The notes: a model not told the origin generated them from the letters alone. A stretch of DNA of 64,000 bases from Gemmatimonadetes bacterium 13_1_40CM_69_22 (GCA_001917665.1 MNEL01000047.1:1-64000), one strand, 5' to 3'; positions 24,686 through 33,388 are shown, counted from the first letter of the stretch. Made by a program: numbers and translations.

Positions 24686-26140
24686 TCACGTCGCCCCCAG
24701 CTCCCGTACGATCGCGCGCTCGTCGAACGGCTGTTTCTCCTTGCCGATGATCTGGTAGGTCTCGTGCCCCTTGCCGGCGAGGAGAATCGTGTCGCCCGGC
24801 CGGGCGAGCTCCAGCGCCAGGGCGATCGCCTCGCGGCGGTCGGTGCGGCGCTGGTGCGGCTTCGCCTGCATCCCGCTCTCGACCTCGTCGAGGATCCGCT
24901 CGGGGTCCTCGGTCCGCGGGTTGTCCGACGTGACGATCGCGACGTCGGCGAGCCGCACGGCGATCTCGCCCATCGGCGCGCGCTTGCCCCGATCGCGGTC
25001 ACCCCCCGCGCCGAACACGAGGATGAGCCGGCCCTGGGTGAGCGGCCGGACGCTCTCGAGCGCGCGCTCCAGCGCGTCCGGCTTGTGGGAGTAATCCCGC
25101 AGGATCGTGCAGGGCCGCTCCGCGATGCGCTCCATCCGGCCGGGCACCTGCGGCGCCGTGGCGAGCCGGTCGGCGATGGTCTCGACCGGGACGCCCATCC
25201 CCCAGGCGCACGCCGCCACGCCGAGGGCGTTGGCGACGTTGAACCGGCCCAGCAGCGGGAGTCGCGCCGCCGCATTCCCCGTCGGCGTGACCAGCTCGAA
25301 CCGGGCGCCGCTCCCGTCGACCACGACCTTCCGGGCCGTGACGTCGCCGCCGCGCTCGCCGAATGTCACACGGCGGTGCCGGCGCGGCAGGCGCTGCCAG
25401 GCCGGATCGTCCGCGTTCACGACCTCGAGGCCGGCGGGCGACAGGTACGTCGCCAGCTTCGCCTTCGCCTTGAAGTACGCTTCCAGCGTGCTGTGGTAGT
25501 CGAGGTGCTCGCGCGTCAGGTTCGTGAAGATCGCGGCCCGGAACACCAGGCCGTCTACGCGTCCCTGATCGAGGCTGTGCGAGGATACTTCCATCGCGGC
25601 GCCCCGAGCGCCGCGCGCCACCAGGGCCGCGAGCGTCGCCTGCAGGTCGATCGGTCCGGGCGTCGTGAGGTTCCCCGCTTCGCTGGGCACAGGCGCGCCG
25701 CCCGGGTCGAAGGCGCCCAACGTCCCGATCGAGCCCATCGGCTCGAGCGCCGACAGCACATGGCGGGCGAGCAGCACCGACGTCGTCTTGCCGCTCGTCC
25801 CGGTGACGCCGACCAGATCCAGCTGCGCCGCGGGCCGCCCGAACCACGTCTCGGCGGCCACGGCGGCCGCCCGGCGGCCGTCGCGCACCAGGACCTGCGG
25901 CAGCTCGACCGGCTGCTCGCGCTCGACGAGGGCGGCGACCGCGCCGCGCTCCCGCGCGTCGGCCACGAACTGATGCCCGTCCTGCACCGAGCCCCGCACC
26001 GCGCAGTAGAGCATCCCAGGCTCGATGCGCCGGCTGTCCGCCGTGAGCCCGGTGATCTCGGGCCAGGTGTGCAGGTCCGGCGTCCCGACCAGGACGCCCC
26101 CTCGCTCGAGCGCGGCCACGATCTCGGGGAGGCGGCTCAT
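24686..26140 (-). CDS. murE: UDP-MurNAc-L-Ala-D-Glu--2,6-diaminopimelate ligase
   Basis: Adds the third residue of the stem peptide. The 484-residue Mur ligase has ATP loop VTGTSGKTTSVLLA, the NLTREHLDYH motif and DNPRTEDP, whose DNPR signature marks meso-diaminopimelate specificity (as against the lysine type). This is the best sequence evidence for Gram-negative-style DAP murein here. ATG 26138-26140 overlaps the ftsI stop (ATGA). Confidence 0.96.
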   Translation of the reverse strand: MSRLPEIVAALERGGVLVGTPDLHTWPEITGLTADSRRIEPGMLYCAVRGSVQDGHQFVADARERGAVAALVEREQPVELPQVLVRDGRRAAAVAAETWFGRPAAQLDLVGVTGTSGKTTSVLLARHVLSALEPMGSIGTLGAFDPGGAPVPSEAGNLTTPGPIDLQATLAALVARGARGAAMEVSSHSLDQGRVDGLVFRAAIFTNLTREHLDYHSTLEAYFKAKAKLATYLSPAGLEVVNADDPAWQRLPRRHRRVTFGERGGDVTARKVVVDGSGARFELVTPTGNAAARLPLLGRFNVANALGVAACAWGMGVPVETIADRLATAPQVPGRMERIAERPCTILRDYSHKPDALERALESVRPLTQGRLILVFGAGGDRDRGKRAPMGEIAVRLADVAIVTSDNPRTEDPERILDEVESGMQAKPHQRRTDRREAIALALELARPGDTILLAGKGHETYQIIGKEKQPFDERAIVRELGAT

Positions 26141-28110
26141 CGCTTCGCGCGGCGGCGCGCGAGCGCGCTGATCGCAGCCGGGCTGACGCGCTCGGCGAAC
26201 AGGGTGACCGTAGCGCCCAGCGTGGCGCTGTCGCCCGCGGCCGGCCAGGTGTGCTCGGCCGTCCCCCAGCCCTTGAGCGCTACGCGGAAGCCCCGGCGGT
26301 GCAGCGCGCGCACGGCTTCCCGTAAGCGCAGTCCCGTCACATCGGGCACCGCCTGGCGCCGCCGCACGGCCGCGGAGTCCGGTCGGTACGGCCAGGGGAC
26401 GACGTACGGGACCACGCCGCCGTCGTCCTCGAGCGGCACGGCCGCGGTCGGTGGTGCCGCGGTCGAGAGCCGCGCCCGATCGAGCGCGACCGTCCGTGCT
26501 GCGAGCGCCTGCTCGAGCATCGAGCGCGTCACGGGCGCCGCCGTCTGCGCCGCGAAATAGCTCCCCTTGTGCGGATTGTCGATCTTCACGACGAGCACGA
26601 GCTGCGGCTTGTCCGCGGGAAACAAGGCGGCGAACGACGCCGTGTACTGCCCCGGGGCGTAGTGTCCGTTCACCACGCGGCGCGCCGTCCCGGTCTTCGC
26701 CGCCACGGGAAATGTCGTGAGCGCCGCTTCCGAGCCCGTGCCGTGCTCCACCACGCCGCGCAGTAGGTCGCGCAGCGCCGCCGCGATCGCGGGCGATACC
26801 GCGCGGCGCACCGGCTCCGGCTCGTGACGGTACAGCACCCGACCTTCAGGGCTGCGCACTTCGCGGATCAGCGTGGGCTGCAGCAACAGCCCACCGTTCG
26901 CGAGCGCGGCGTACGCGGCCGCCACCTGGATCGGCGTCACCGACAGCTCGTACCCAATGGCGAGGCTCGCCGCGCTGGGGCGGGTCCACTCGGACGGCGG
27001 CCGCAACCGCCCCGCCGCCTCCCCCGGAAACTCGATCCCGGTGAGCGCGCCGAAACCGAAATCGCGTAGCATCCGGTATTGCTCCGCCGGCTTCAGGCGC
27101 GCCGCGAATTTCACGATCGCGATGTTGCTCGACACTCGGATCGCATCGGCCAGCGTCAGCGTCGGCTGCGGGTCTTCGTCGGTGATCGGGGGGCGTCCCG
27201 GCAGGCGATAGACCCCGTCTTCGCCCGATACATGCTCGCCCGGGCGCACCCGCTTGAGCGCCAGCAGCGCGGCCGCCGCGAAGATCTTGGCGACGGACCC
27301 CGGCTCGAAGGTGTCGATGAAGGCGCTCGGTCGCGCCGTCCCGTCGCGCTGCTGCGACGCCATCGCCAGCACCTCCCCGCTGGCCGGATCGAGCATCACC
27401 ACGTCCCCGCCGTCGGCGTCCATGCGCCGCAGCGCGTCGTCCAGCGCGCGCTGCGCGATCTCCTGCAGCTCGGCGTCCAGCGTGAGCACCACGTCGTGCC
27501 CCGCCACGGGCTGGGCGATCACGCGTGCCGGCGACTCGTACTCGCGCCCGGCCCGGTCCTTCAGCACGACGGCGGAGCCGGGGCGCCCCGCCAGCAGGGA
27601 ATCCAGCGTCTTTTCCATCCCCGACGCGCCGTACCCGTCGTCGCCGACACGACCGATCGTGGCCCGGGCGAGCTGCGGCGCGGGATAGAAGCGGTTCACG
27701 ACGGCCTCGAGGTGGACTCCCCGCGTGCTGCGCAGCGGCTGCACCTCGAGGGCGCTGAACGGGCCGGCGAAGTACGCGTAGCGCCGCCGCAGCGCCTGCT
27801 GCCAGGCGCGGGCCGATAGCCCCAGCTGGCGGGCGATCACGACCCCGTCTTTGACGGGATCGCGCAGCTCGTTGGGCGCCACGCCGACGTGGTAGGTCTC
27901 CTGGGTGAGCGCCAACGGCGTCCCGTGCCGGTCGCTGAGCGTGCCGCGGCGAGCCTGGAGCACGATCCGCTCGGTCCGTTGTGCCTGCGCTTCCTCCGCC
28001 CAGCGGCGACCTTCCAGCAGCTGCACCTGCGCCGCCCGCACCGCGAGCAGCGCCAGGGCGACGAAGACGCCGAGCTCCACGACTCGGAGGCGGACCGCCG
28101 GCTTCGCCAT
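26137..28110 (-). CDS. ftsI: Division-specific penicillin-binding protein FtsI (PBP2/PBP3) with a PASTA domain
   Basis: Septal D,D-transpeptidase, partner of FtsW. The 657-residue protein has an N-terminal membrane anchor (VELGVFVALALLAVRAAQVQLL), a PBP dimerisation domain, and the transpeptidase motifs SVAK (in EPGSVAKIF), SSN (in VSSNIAI) and KTGTA. After the catalytic domain is one PASTA module (VPDVTGLRLREAVRALHRRGF), usually associated with peptidoglycan sensing and more often seen in Gram-positive class B PBPs. It follows ftsL by two bases. Confidence 0.95.
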   Translation of the reverse strand: MAKPAVRLRVVELGVFVALALLAVRAAQVQLLEGRRWAEEAQAQRTERIVLQARRGTLSDRHGTPLALTQETYHVGVAPNELRDPVKDGVVIARQLGLSARAWQQALRRRYAYFAGPFSALEVQPLRSTRGVHLEAVVNRFYPAPQLARATIGRVGDDGYGASGMEKTLDSLLAGRPGSAVVLKDRAGREYESPARVIAQPVAGHDVVLTLDAELQEIAQRALDDALRRMDADGGDVVMLDPASGEVLAMASQQRDGTARPSAFIDTFEPGSVAKIFAAAALLALKRVRPGEHVSGEDGVYRLPGRPPITDEDPQPTLTLADAIRVSSNIAIVKFAARLKPAEQYRMLRDFGFGALTGIEFPGEAAGRLRPPSEWTRPSAASLAIGYELSVTPIQVAAAYAALANGGLLLQPTLIREVRSPEGRVLYRHEPEPVRRAVSPAIAAALRDLLRGVVEHGTGSEAALTTFPVAAKTGTARRVVNGHYAPGQYTASFAALFPADKPQLVLVVKIDNPHKGSYFAAQTAAPVTRSMLEQALAARTVALDRARLSTAAPPTAAVPLEDDGGVVPYVVPWPYRPDSAAVRRRQAVPDVTGLRLREAVRALHRRGFRVALKGWGTAEHTWPAAGDSATLGATVTLFAERVSPAAISALARRRAKR

Positions 28111-28112
28111 CG

Positions 28113-28403
28113 CTAGGGCGGACCGTTCCCCGGGAGCGGGATGAGGATGATCTCGCTGTCGGCCGGCAGGTGGAGGCCGAGCTTCGTCTGGGCGCGGGGC
28201 ACGAGCACCGCCCGGCTCTCCCCCGTACGGATGCGGCGCTCCAGTTCGGCGCGGTGGCCCTCGAGGTTGGCGCGGCGGGCGCGGATCTCGATGAGCGCAC
28301 CCGCGTCATGGATGGCGGCCGTCTGCCGGGCGTACACGAGCCACGTCACGGCGAGGAACGCGATGAGCCAGACCGCGACCCAGTGGCGCCCCTTAAGCCT
28401 CAT
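28113..28403 (-). CDS. ftsL: Cell division protein FtsL-like
   Basis: 96 residues: one membrane helix (WVAVWLIAFLAVTWLVYA) then a coiled-coil periplasmic segment (IEIRARRANLEGHRAELERRIR). FtsL is poorly conserved, so the call rests on size, topology and position between rsmH and ftsI, which is where ftsL lies in dcw clusters. Its start overlaps the end of rsmH by 11 bases. Confidence 0.85.
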   Translation of the reverse strand: MRLKGRHWVAVWLIAFLAVTWLVYARQTAAIHDAGALIEIRARRANLEGHRAELERRIRTGESRAVLVPRAQTKLGLHLPADSEIILIPLPGNGPP

Positions 28404-29304
28404 GCATCACCTCGAACGCGCGGAACTGCGCGGAGCGGGCGCGGGGGTTCGCGCGCACCTCGGCCGTGCCCGGCCGCACCGGCCGTTTCGTCAGCACCCA
28501 GCCGAGGGGACGCCCCCGGCAGGTGCACACCGGCTGCCCCGGCGGACAGACGCACGCCTTGCCCCAGTCGCGGAATGCGTTCTTGACGATGCGGTCCTCG
28601 CCCGAATGGTACGTGATCACCGCGATCCGGCCGCCGGGCACGAGCGCCGCCCGCAGCGCCGGGAGCGCCAGGTCGAGCTGCTCGAGCTCCTGGTTCACCA
28701 CGATCCGGAGCGCCTGGAACAGGCGCGCAAAGTCCGACGGCCCGGAGCGCGGGCCCAGCGTCTCCCGGATCGCGTTCACGAAGTCGTCGCTCGACGCGAA
28801 CGGCGCGTTAGCCCGTCGCTTCACGATCACCTGCGCGAGCCGTTTGGCCCGGCGCTCGTCGGCGAGCTGGGCGAAGTCCTGCGCCAAACGCTCGACCGGC
28901 CAGGTGTTCAGCAGGTCCGCCGCGGTGATGCCCCGCCCCCCGGCCATGCGCATGTCGAGCGGCGCCCCCGGACGAAAGCTAAACCCGCGCTCGGTCGTAT
29001 CGAGTTGGTGGGACGACACCCCGAGGTCGAGCAGGATGCGGTCGGGGCGGAACGTCGCCACGGTCCCGAGCACCTTGGCCGAGCCGAACGGGCCGGTCGA
29101 GTAGCGGATGCCGTCCTCCCCCAAGCGGGCACGCGCCGCCGCGATCGCGTCGGCGTCCCGGTCGACGGCGAGCACCTCCGCCCCGACCTCCCGCAGCAAC
29201 GCGGCGTGGCCGCCGCCGCCGACGGTGGCGTCCACGGCGCGCCGGCCGCCTTCCGCCCAGCCGCGCACCGCCGCGGCGAGAACCGGGACGTGGTAGTCGG
29301 ACGT
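28393..29304 (-). CDS. rsmH: 16S rRNA (cytosine-1402-N4)-methyltransferase RsmH; probable ACG start
   Basis: Methylates C1402 in the ribosomal P site. Motifs are DYHVPVL, VDATVGGGGHAALL (SAM loop), DRDADAI, LLDLGVSSHQLD and ITYHSGEDRIVK. No ATG, GTG or TTG lies between the upstream terminator and the conserved DYHVPVL start; the frame runs on up through the tRNA-Asp gene to an ATG at 29436, and the next internal start is GTG 29266-29268, which would delete DYHVPVL. ACG at 29302-29304 sits seven bases after a GGGGAG Shine-Dalgarno (29312-29317) and gives the usual 303 residues. The family is certain; the start is inferred. Confidence 0.88.
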   Translation of the reverse strand, partial: TSDYHVPVLAAAVRGWAEGGRRAVDATVGGGGHAALLREVGAEVLAVDRDADAIAAARARLGEDGIRYSTGPFGSAKVLGTVATFRPDRILLDLGVSSHQLDTTERGFSFRPGAPLDMRMAGGRGITAADLLNTWPVERLAQDFAQLADERRAKRLAQVIVKRRANAPFASSDDFVNAIRETLGPRSGPSDFARLFQALRIVVNQELEQLDLALPALRAALVPGGRIAVITYHSGEDRIVKNAFRDWGKACVCPPGQPVCTCRGRPLGWVLTKRPVRPGTAEVRANPRARSAQFRAFEVMHEA

Positions 29305-29319
29305 CGGCTCGCTCCCCGG

Positions 29320-29355
29320 AAAAACGAAAGCCCCGCCTGCCGTGGCAGGCGGGGC
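29320..29355 (-). terminator. Intrinsic terminator after tRNA-Asp, just before rsmH
   Basis: A perfect 12-base stem, GCCCCGCCTGCC (29330-29341) with GGCAGGCGGGGC (29344-29355), reads on the minus strand into CTTTCGTTTTTCC (T-tract 29320-29329). The position 31 bases after the tRNA-Asp 3' end and the T-tract direction fit termination of the tRNA transcript. Anything reaching rsmH from the tRNA promoter must read through it. Confidence 0.85.
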
Positions 29356-29386
29356 CGGGTACGTCGTCCCGCGAGGCGGGTTCAGG

Positions 29387-29460
29387 CGGGGCTGACGGGG
29401 CTCGAACCCGCGACCTCCGGTGTGACAGACCGGCACTCTAACCAGCTGAGCTACAGCCCC
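29387..29460 (-). tRNA. tRNA-Asp (anticodon GTC)
   Basis: 74 bases on the minus strand. The acceptor stem GGGGCTG/CAGCCCC is perfect, the anticodon arm is CCGGT-CTGTCAC-ACCGG with GTC at the anticodon, the T arm contains GGTTCGAACC, and the discriminator base is G, as expected for Asp. CCA is not encoded. Confidence 0.95.
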
Positions 29461-29477
29461 CTGCGACGGAAGGCCGC

Positions 29478-29506
29478 AATATAGGGAGGCGCGGAAGTCA
29501 ATTCAA
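29478..29506 (-). promoter_or_regulatory. Sigma-70-type promoter for tRNA-Asp
   Basis: On the minus strand TTGAAT (29501-29506) and TATATT (29478-29483) are spaced by exactly 17 bases, and the tRNA 5' end is 17 bases after the -10. This is the best promoter match in the window. It lies between the TPR gene stop and the tRNA. Confidence 0.7.
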
Positions 29507-29510
29507 TGCC

Positions 29511-31304
29511 TCAGAAATTCCTGCACTTGAATTGCTTCTTCACCTGCGGCATGATCGCCTCGAACTTGCCCACGTTCTGCAGCATCGTGTTGGCCGTAGG
29601 CGGATGCACCCGGGCACCGAGGACGAGCGCCTCCTTGGTGCGGGCGATGCGATCGTTGATCGCCTTCGCCTGGTCGCAGCTCTTGGACTTGACCATCTCG
29701 GTGTACGGCCCGGAGAGCGACGCGACCGACGCGACGCCGTACCAGAAGCTCGCCGTGACGCGGATCTGCTGTCGCGGACCCACCGTGTCGGCCGGGGAGG
29801 CCGGGGCCACGAGCTGCAGCGTCTGGTTGAGCCACGGATAGGCGCGGTCGTAGGCCTGCGCCTGCTGAGCGATCTTCGAGCCGCCGTTGAGCAGGATGAG
29901 CGCGGCGCTGGTGCGCAAGCTGGTGTCGGGCGAGGCGAGGGCCTTGGTGACATACGCCCGCGCCGTATCGAGCTTGTCGGCGAACGCGTTGCGGTACGCG
30001 TGCAGCGCCACCGTGTCCGACTTGGGCGGCGCGTGCGCCGTGTCGTACACCGTCCCGTCAACGATCGCCTTGGCGATGAGCAGGGCAGTCTTGAGCCGGT
30101 TGGGATCCGCCGCAAACGCCTGCTTGTACGCCCACACCGACGAGTCGCGCTGGCCCTTCAGATCGAACGCCGTGCCGAGCGCCTCCCAGAACGACGGCGT
30201 CTTGGGGAAGTGTCGCGTCGCCGCGCGGGCGAAGAGCAGCAGATTCGTGGTGTCCGAGATCTGCTGCGCCGCACCGATCGCCGCCTTGAGGAACGTCGAG
30301 TCCGACTGCTTCGCGCTGTCACTCATGATCGTCTTCACGAACCCGTCCACCACGCAGCGCCACAGCTCGCCCTCGAGGCAGATCCGCTGCTTCAAGTCGG
30401 CCAGCTTCGGGTCGGACGCGCTGTGGGCGAGCCCGTCGTCGAGCAAGCGGACGGCTTGCTGGTACTGCTTCTGCTGACGCAGCAGCTCGGCGATACCGAG
30501 GCGTAGCTGCGTGTTCTGCGGCTCGCCCTGCAGCTCGTGGATGAACGCGCCGATCGCTTTGACGGTGTCGCCCTTCTGCTGATACAGGCGGGCGATGTTC
30601 TCCCAGGCCGTGGCGTTGAGGGAGTCGAGCGCGGCCGCCCGCTGATAGGCCGCGAGCTGGCTGTCCAGCGGCAGCCGCTGCGCCTCGTACACGGTGGCGA
30701 CGCAGAGATGCGCGGCGGGGAGGTTCGGCTCGCTCGCGAGCGCTTTGCGCGCCGCCTCGAGCGCCCGCTGGAACTGGCTCTTCTGCCGCAGATCGTTGCA
30801 CTCGCGCGCCTGGTCCCCGGCGCGGACGACGGCGTTCAGCTTCTGGGCGATCGCCTCGCCCAGCGCCGCCGGTGTAGCCGGGTTGCCGCTCGAGACCGTG
30901 AACAGCGACGCGTACCCCGAGGAGCCGATGTCCCGCACCCGCAGGTGGGCGGCGAGCCCGCCGCTCCGCTCCAGCGTGCCGGTGGTGTAGGCGTTCACGT
31001 TGAGGAAGCGCGCCAGCAACAACGCCTGCGCGTCGTCGAGCAGCACGTCGCAGGCGAAGTCCGACGCCTTCAGAGCGTCACACAGCTTGGTCTTGGGGAT
31101 CACCACGACTTTGTACTTCGCGAGCTGCTCGAGCCGGGCACGGGCGGCATCGATCGTCGCGATGCTGACGCCTGAGTCCGCCGCGGTCTTCACGGCGAGC
31201 GGCAGGAGGAGCAGCTTCTGGGTCGGCTGCTGCACGGCGAGTTGCGCCCGAGCGGCGCCCGCCACGACCACCACGCACCCGGCCACCAGTCGCAGGATTC
31301 TCAC
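29511..31304 (-). CDS. Secreted TPR-repeat protein of unknown function
   Basis: 597 residues. An N-terminal signal peptide (MRILRLVAGCVVVVAGAARA, cleavage before Q) is followed by a roughly 130-residue region with two cysteines (KLCDALKASDFACDVL), then TPR repeats, for example FQRALEAARKALASEPNLPAAH and IRVTASFWYGVASV near the end. It is probably a periplasmic scaffold. The GTG start at 31302-31304 lies 37 bases downstream of tRNA-Val, so the two may share a transcript. No enzymatic motif is visible. Confidence 0.75.
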   Translation of the reverse strand: MRILRLVAGCVVVVAGAARAQLAVQQPTQKLLLLPLAVKTAADSGVSIATIDAARARLEQLAKYKVVVIPKTKLCDALKASDFACDVLLDDAQALLLARFLNVNAYTTGTLERSGGLAAHLRVRDIGSSGYASLFTVSSGNPATPAALGEAIAQKLNAVVRAGDQARECNDLRQKSQFQRALEAARKALASEPNLPAAHLCVATVYEAQRLPLDSQLAAYQRAAALDSLNATAWENIARLYQQKGDTVKAIGAFIHELQGEPQNTQLRLGIAELLRQQKQYQQAVRLLDDGLAHSASDPKLADLKQRICLEGELWRCVVDGFVKTIMSDSAKQSDSTFLKAAIGAAQQISDTTNLLLFARAATRHFPKTPSFWEALGTAFDLKGQRDSSVWAYKQAFAADPNRLKTALLIAKAIVDGTVYDTAHAPPKSDTVALHAYRNAFADKLDTARAYVTKALASPDTSLRTSAALILLNGGSKIAQQAQAYDRAYPWLNQTLQLVAPASPADTVGPRQQIRVTASFWYGVASVASLSGPYTEMVKSKSCDQAKAINDRIARTKEALVLGARVHPPTANTMLQNVGKFEAIMPQVKKQFKCRNF

Positions 31305-31341
31305 ACGCGATGTCCTCTCACGTTGCAGGCTGATACCCCAG

Positions 31342-31416
31342 TGGGCGAAGAGGGATTCGAACCCCCGGCCTCCTGCGTGTAAGGCAGGCGCTCTGAACCG
31401 ACTGAGCTATTCGCCC
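31342..31416 (-). tRNA. tRNA-Val (anticodon TAC)
   Basis: 75 bases on the minus strand. The acceptor stem GGGCGAA/TTCGCCC, the anticodon arm CCTGC-CTTACAC-GCAGG with TAC, the T-loop GGTTCGAATCC and the discriminator A all fit. CCA is not encoded. No clear promoter was seen just upstream. Confidence 0.95.
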
Positions 31417-31432
31417 GTCGCACTGCGGGTCC

Positions 31433-31618
31433 CTACAGGGCGAGGCCGACCGGAAAGAAAACGCAGTAGCCGAGAACGAGCAGAATCGGCGCGGCGGTGG
31501 TCGACCCGCGCGCCAGCAGCCAGTACCCGGCGGCGAGCGCCACCACCGCGGCGGCGAGGAACACCCAGTTCCTGGGTCCGAAGTGCAGTCGCGAGCGCGC
31601 CAGACTCTGGTCGGGCAT
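31433..31618 (-). CDS. Small membrane protein, 61 residues
   Basis: A basic N terminus (MPDQSLARSRLHFGPRNW) followed by two hydrophobic helices (VFLAAAVVALAAGYWLLA and APILLVLGYCVFFPVGLAL). The layout resembles DUF3098-type small membrane proteins, which is only a resemblance. It lies between the peptidase gene and tRNA-Val, same strand. Function unknown. Confidence 0.65.
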   Translation of the reverse strand: MPDQSLARSRLHFGPRNWVFLAAAVVALAAGYWLLARGSTTAAPILLVLGYCVFFPVGLAL

Positions 31619-31652
31619 AAGGCCGACAGTTTACCCGCCAATTCCAAGCTCG

Positions 31653-32579
31653 TCAAGCAGTTGGGCCGTCTTCCTCCGGCACCGTCCAACCCTCGTCCAG
31701 CAAGGCTTTCCGCACCCGGTCGCGGCGCCGCCGTACGCGGACCAGCCACGCCAGGACGAGCCCCAGCGCCGCCCAGAAGACCCCCGCCGCGCCGGCCCAC
31801 GAGATCCAGCCGTAGCGCTGCGCGACGTCGCGCTGCCAGCGCGACTCGAAGTCGCCCTCGGTCACATGATACGTGGCCCGCAGCGCGGCATCGAACGTCG
31901 GCTCGCGCGCCAGATTGTCGATCAGCGGCCCGAGACCGCGACCGCCTCGCCCGCCGCCTCCGCCCCAGCGCTCGAGCAGTAGTACGGCGGTCGTCGCCAG
32001 GCCGTAGGCGGTCTCCGCATCGGGGCGATCGGCGCGCAGCGCGCGATCGAGCGCGTCCAGATCCATCCGCACGCCCCGTGCCACTTGCCAGTTGAGGCGC
32101 AGCGCGTCGAGCCGGTCCCACTCGTCGCTCGCCACGGCAGCGTAGCCTTCCTCGAACCACAGCGGCAGGAGGCGGCGGACACGCCAGCGCAACGCGAGGT
32201 GGGCGAGCTCGTGGCGTAAGGCGGCGGTCAGCCGGTCGGGCGGACCGGTGGACAGCAACACGACTGTTCCCGCGTCCGGGAACGCAGCGCCTTCGCTCCA
32301 GCTCGGGAGGCGCCCACGCGTGAGCGAGTCGAACTTGGCCCGCGTGGGCGCGAGGATCAGGCGGATGGGGCGGTCGGCGAGCGGGCCGACGCCGGGAAAC
32401 GGCGGCGAGCGGTCCGCGGCTTCGGCGAGCGCCACGGCCAGCCCCTGCTGCGGCGGCCATGCCACCGCCGTCACGCGACCGACGCTCACCGCCGCAGGGC
32501 CTTGGGCGAGGAGAACAACGAGGGCTAGGCGCGCGGCGGCTCCTGCCCCTGGTGCGTGAGCTCGAGCGTCTCCTGACAC
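31653..32579 (-). CDS. Peptidase MA-like zinc metallopeptidase, membrane-anchored
   Basis: About 308 residues. An N-terminal hydrophobic segment (LALVVLLAQGPAAV) suggests a signal peptide, then a gluzincin-like core with HELAH and the downstream LWFEEGYA glutamate, and a C-terminal membrane helix (WAGAAGVFWAALGLVLAWLV) with a basic tail. This is the architecture of the peptidase MA family. GTG 32577-32579 is preferred because it keeps the signal peptide, but it overlaps the TPR gene by 55 bases; GTG 32487-32489 is the non-overlapping alternative. It closes the long minus-strand signalling train. Confidence 0.75.
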   Translation of the reverse strand: MSGDARAHAPGAGAAARLALVVLLAQGPAAVSVGRVTAVAWPPQQGLAVALAEAADRSPPFPGVGPLADRPIRLILAPTRAKFDSLTRGRLPSWSEGAAFPDAGTVVLLSTGPPDRLTAALRHELAHLALRWRVRRLLPLWFEEGYAAVASDEWDRLDALRLNWQVARGVRMDLDALDRALRADRPDAETAYGLATTAVLLLERWGGGGGRGGRGLGPLIDNLAREPTFDAALRATYHVTEGDFESRWQRDVAQRYGWISWAGAAGVFWAALGLVLAWLVRVRRRRDRVRKALLDEGWTVPEEDGPTA

Positions 32580-33388
32580 TTCTTGCCCCAGGGGTTGAAC
32601 TTGTTGGCTTTGAAGCCCGCCTCCCACGTCTGCTGCGCTCGCTCCGGGTCGCCCGCGAACCAGTAGGCGCGGCCCAGCTCATAGTGGGCCTCGATCAGGT
32701 TCGGCCCGAGTTTGAGCGCCTTCTGGAGGAATGTCTGGGCGTCCTCGTACATCTCCCGCTGCAGGTACACCAGGCCCAGATAGAAGTGGGCGTAGAGCGT
32801 CGCCTTCTTGTCGTTGTCCAGCCGGATCGCCTTGGACAAATGCTCGATCGCCTCCCCGAAGATCCGTTTCTTGAGGCAGATGTAGCCGACATTGATGCGC
32901 GCGAGTGAGTTGGCCGGCTCCTTCATGAGGACCTTCTGGAAGGTGGCCAGGGCGTCGTCGTAGTCCTCGTGCAGCATCTGCGCCCAGCCGAGCAGCGATT
33001 CGGCCTGGGTCTCACCGGGCGAGAGCTGCAGCGCCTTCTGCAGTGCCTGGATCGCGCCCGCATGGTCGCCGAGCGAGATGAGGCTCCACCCCTTTTCGAT
33101 AAACGTCGACGCGCCGATGTGGTCGGCGTGGACCGCCGGGCGGGTACCGGTGAACTCGGGGGCCGACGCCTCCGCCGTGGACGTCGCGAGCTGCTTGTAG
33201 CGGTCGACCAGCTTGCGGATCTCCTCCTTGAGCTCGCCCAGCTCGCTGATGAGCGAGTCGACCTGCTTGAAGTACGCGACGATCTCGCGCTTCACCGCCG
33301 CACGCTCGGGCCCGGTTGCCGCCGTGTCCAGCTTGCGCGCGATCGCATCGTACTCCGCCCGCAGGGTGCGGATCGGCGAGTCGACCAT
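32525..33388 (-). CDS. TPR protein with N-terminal coiled coil
   Basis: 287 residues. Residues 1-70 form a charged coiled coil (AYFKQVDSLISELGELKEEI), followed after a linker by about five TPR units (AIQALQKALQLSPGETQAES, YEDAQTFLQKALKLGPNLIE). It is probably a cytoplasmic scaffold of the Che/Mgl system. The ATG overlaps the cheW stop by one base (TGATG). Confidence 0.8.
   Translation of the reverse strand: MVDSPIRTLRAEYDAIARKLDTAATGPERAAVKREIVAYFKQVDSLISELGELKEEIRKLVDRYKQLATSTAEASAPEFTGTRPAVHADHIGASTFIEKGWSLISLGDHAGAIQALQKALQLSPGETQAESLLGWAQMLHEDYDDALATFQKVLMKEPANSLARINVGYICLKKRIFGEAIEHLSKAIRLDNDKKATLYAHFYLGLVYLQREMYEDAQTFLQKALKLGPNLIEAHYELGRAYWFAGDPERAQQTWEAGFKANKFNPWGKKCQETLELTHQGQEPPRA

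Noticed and set aside
26137-28110. Sporulation-specific SpoVD in place of FtsI
   Set aside because: A PASTA-bearing class B PBP also fits SpoVD, but the dcw position and absence of sporulation genes favour FtsI.
30537-31175. Plus-strand open frame of 212 codons
   Set aside because: Antisense to the secreted TPR gene, no motif, shadow composition.
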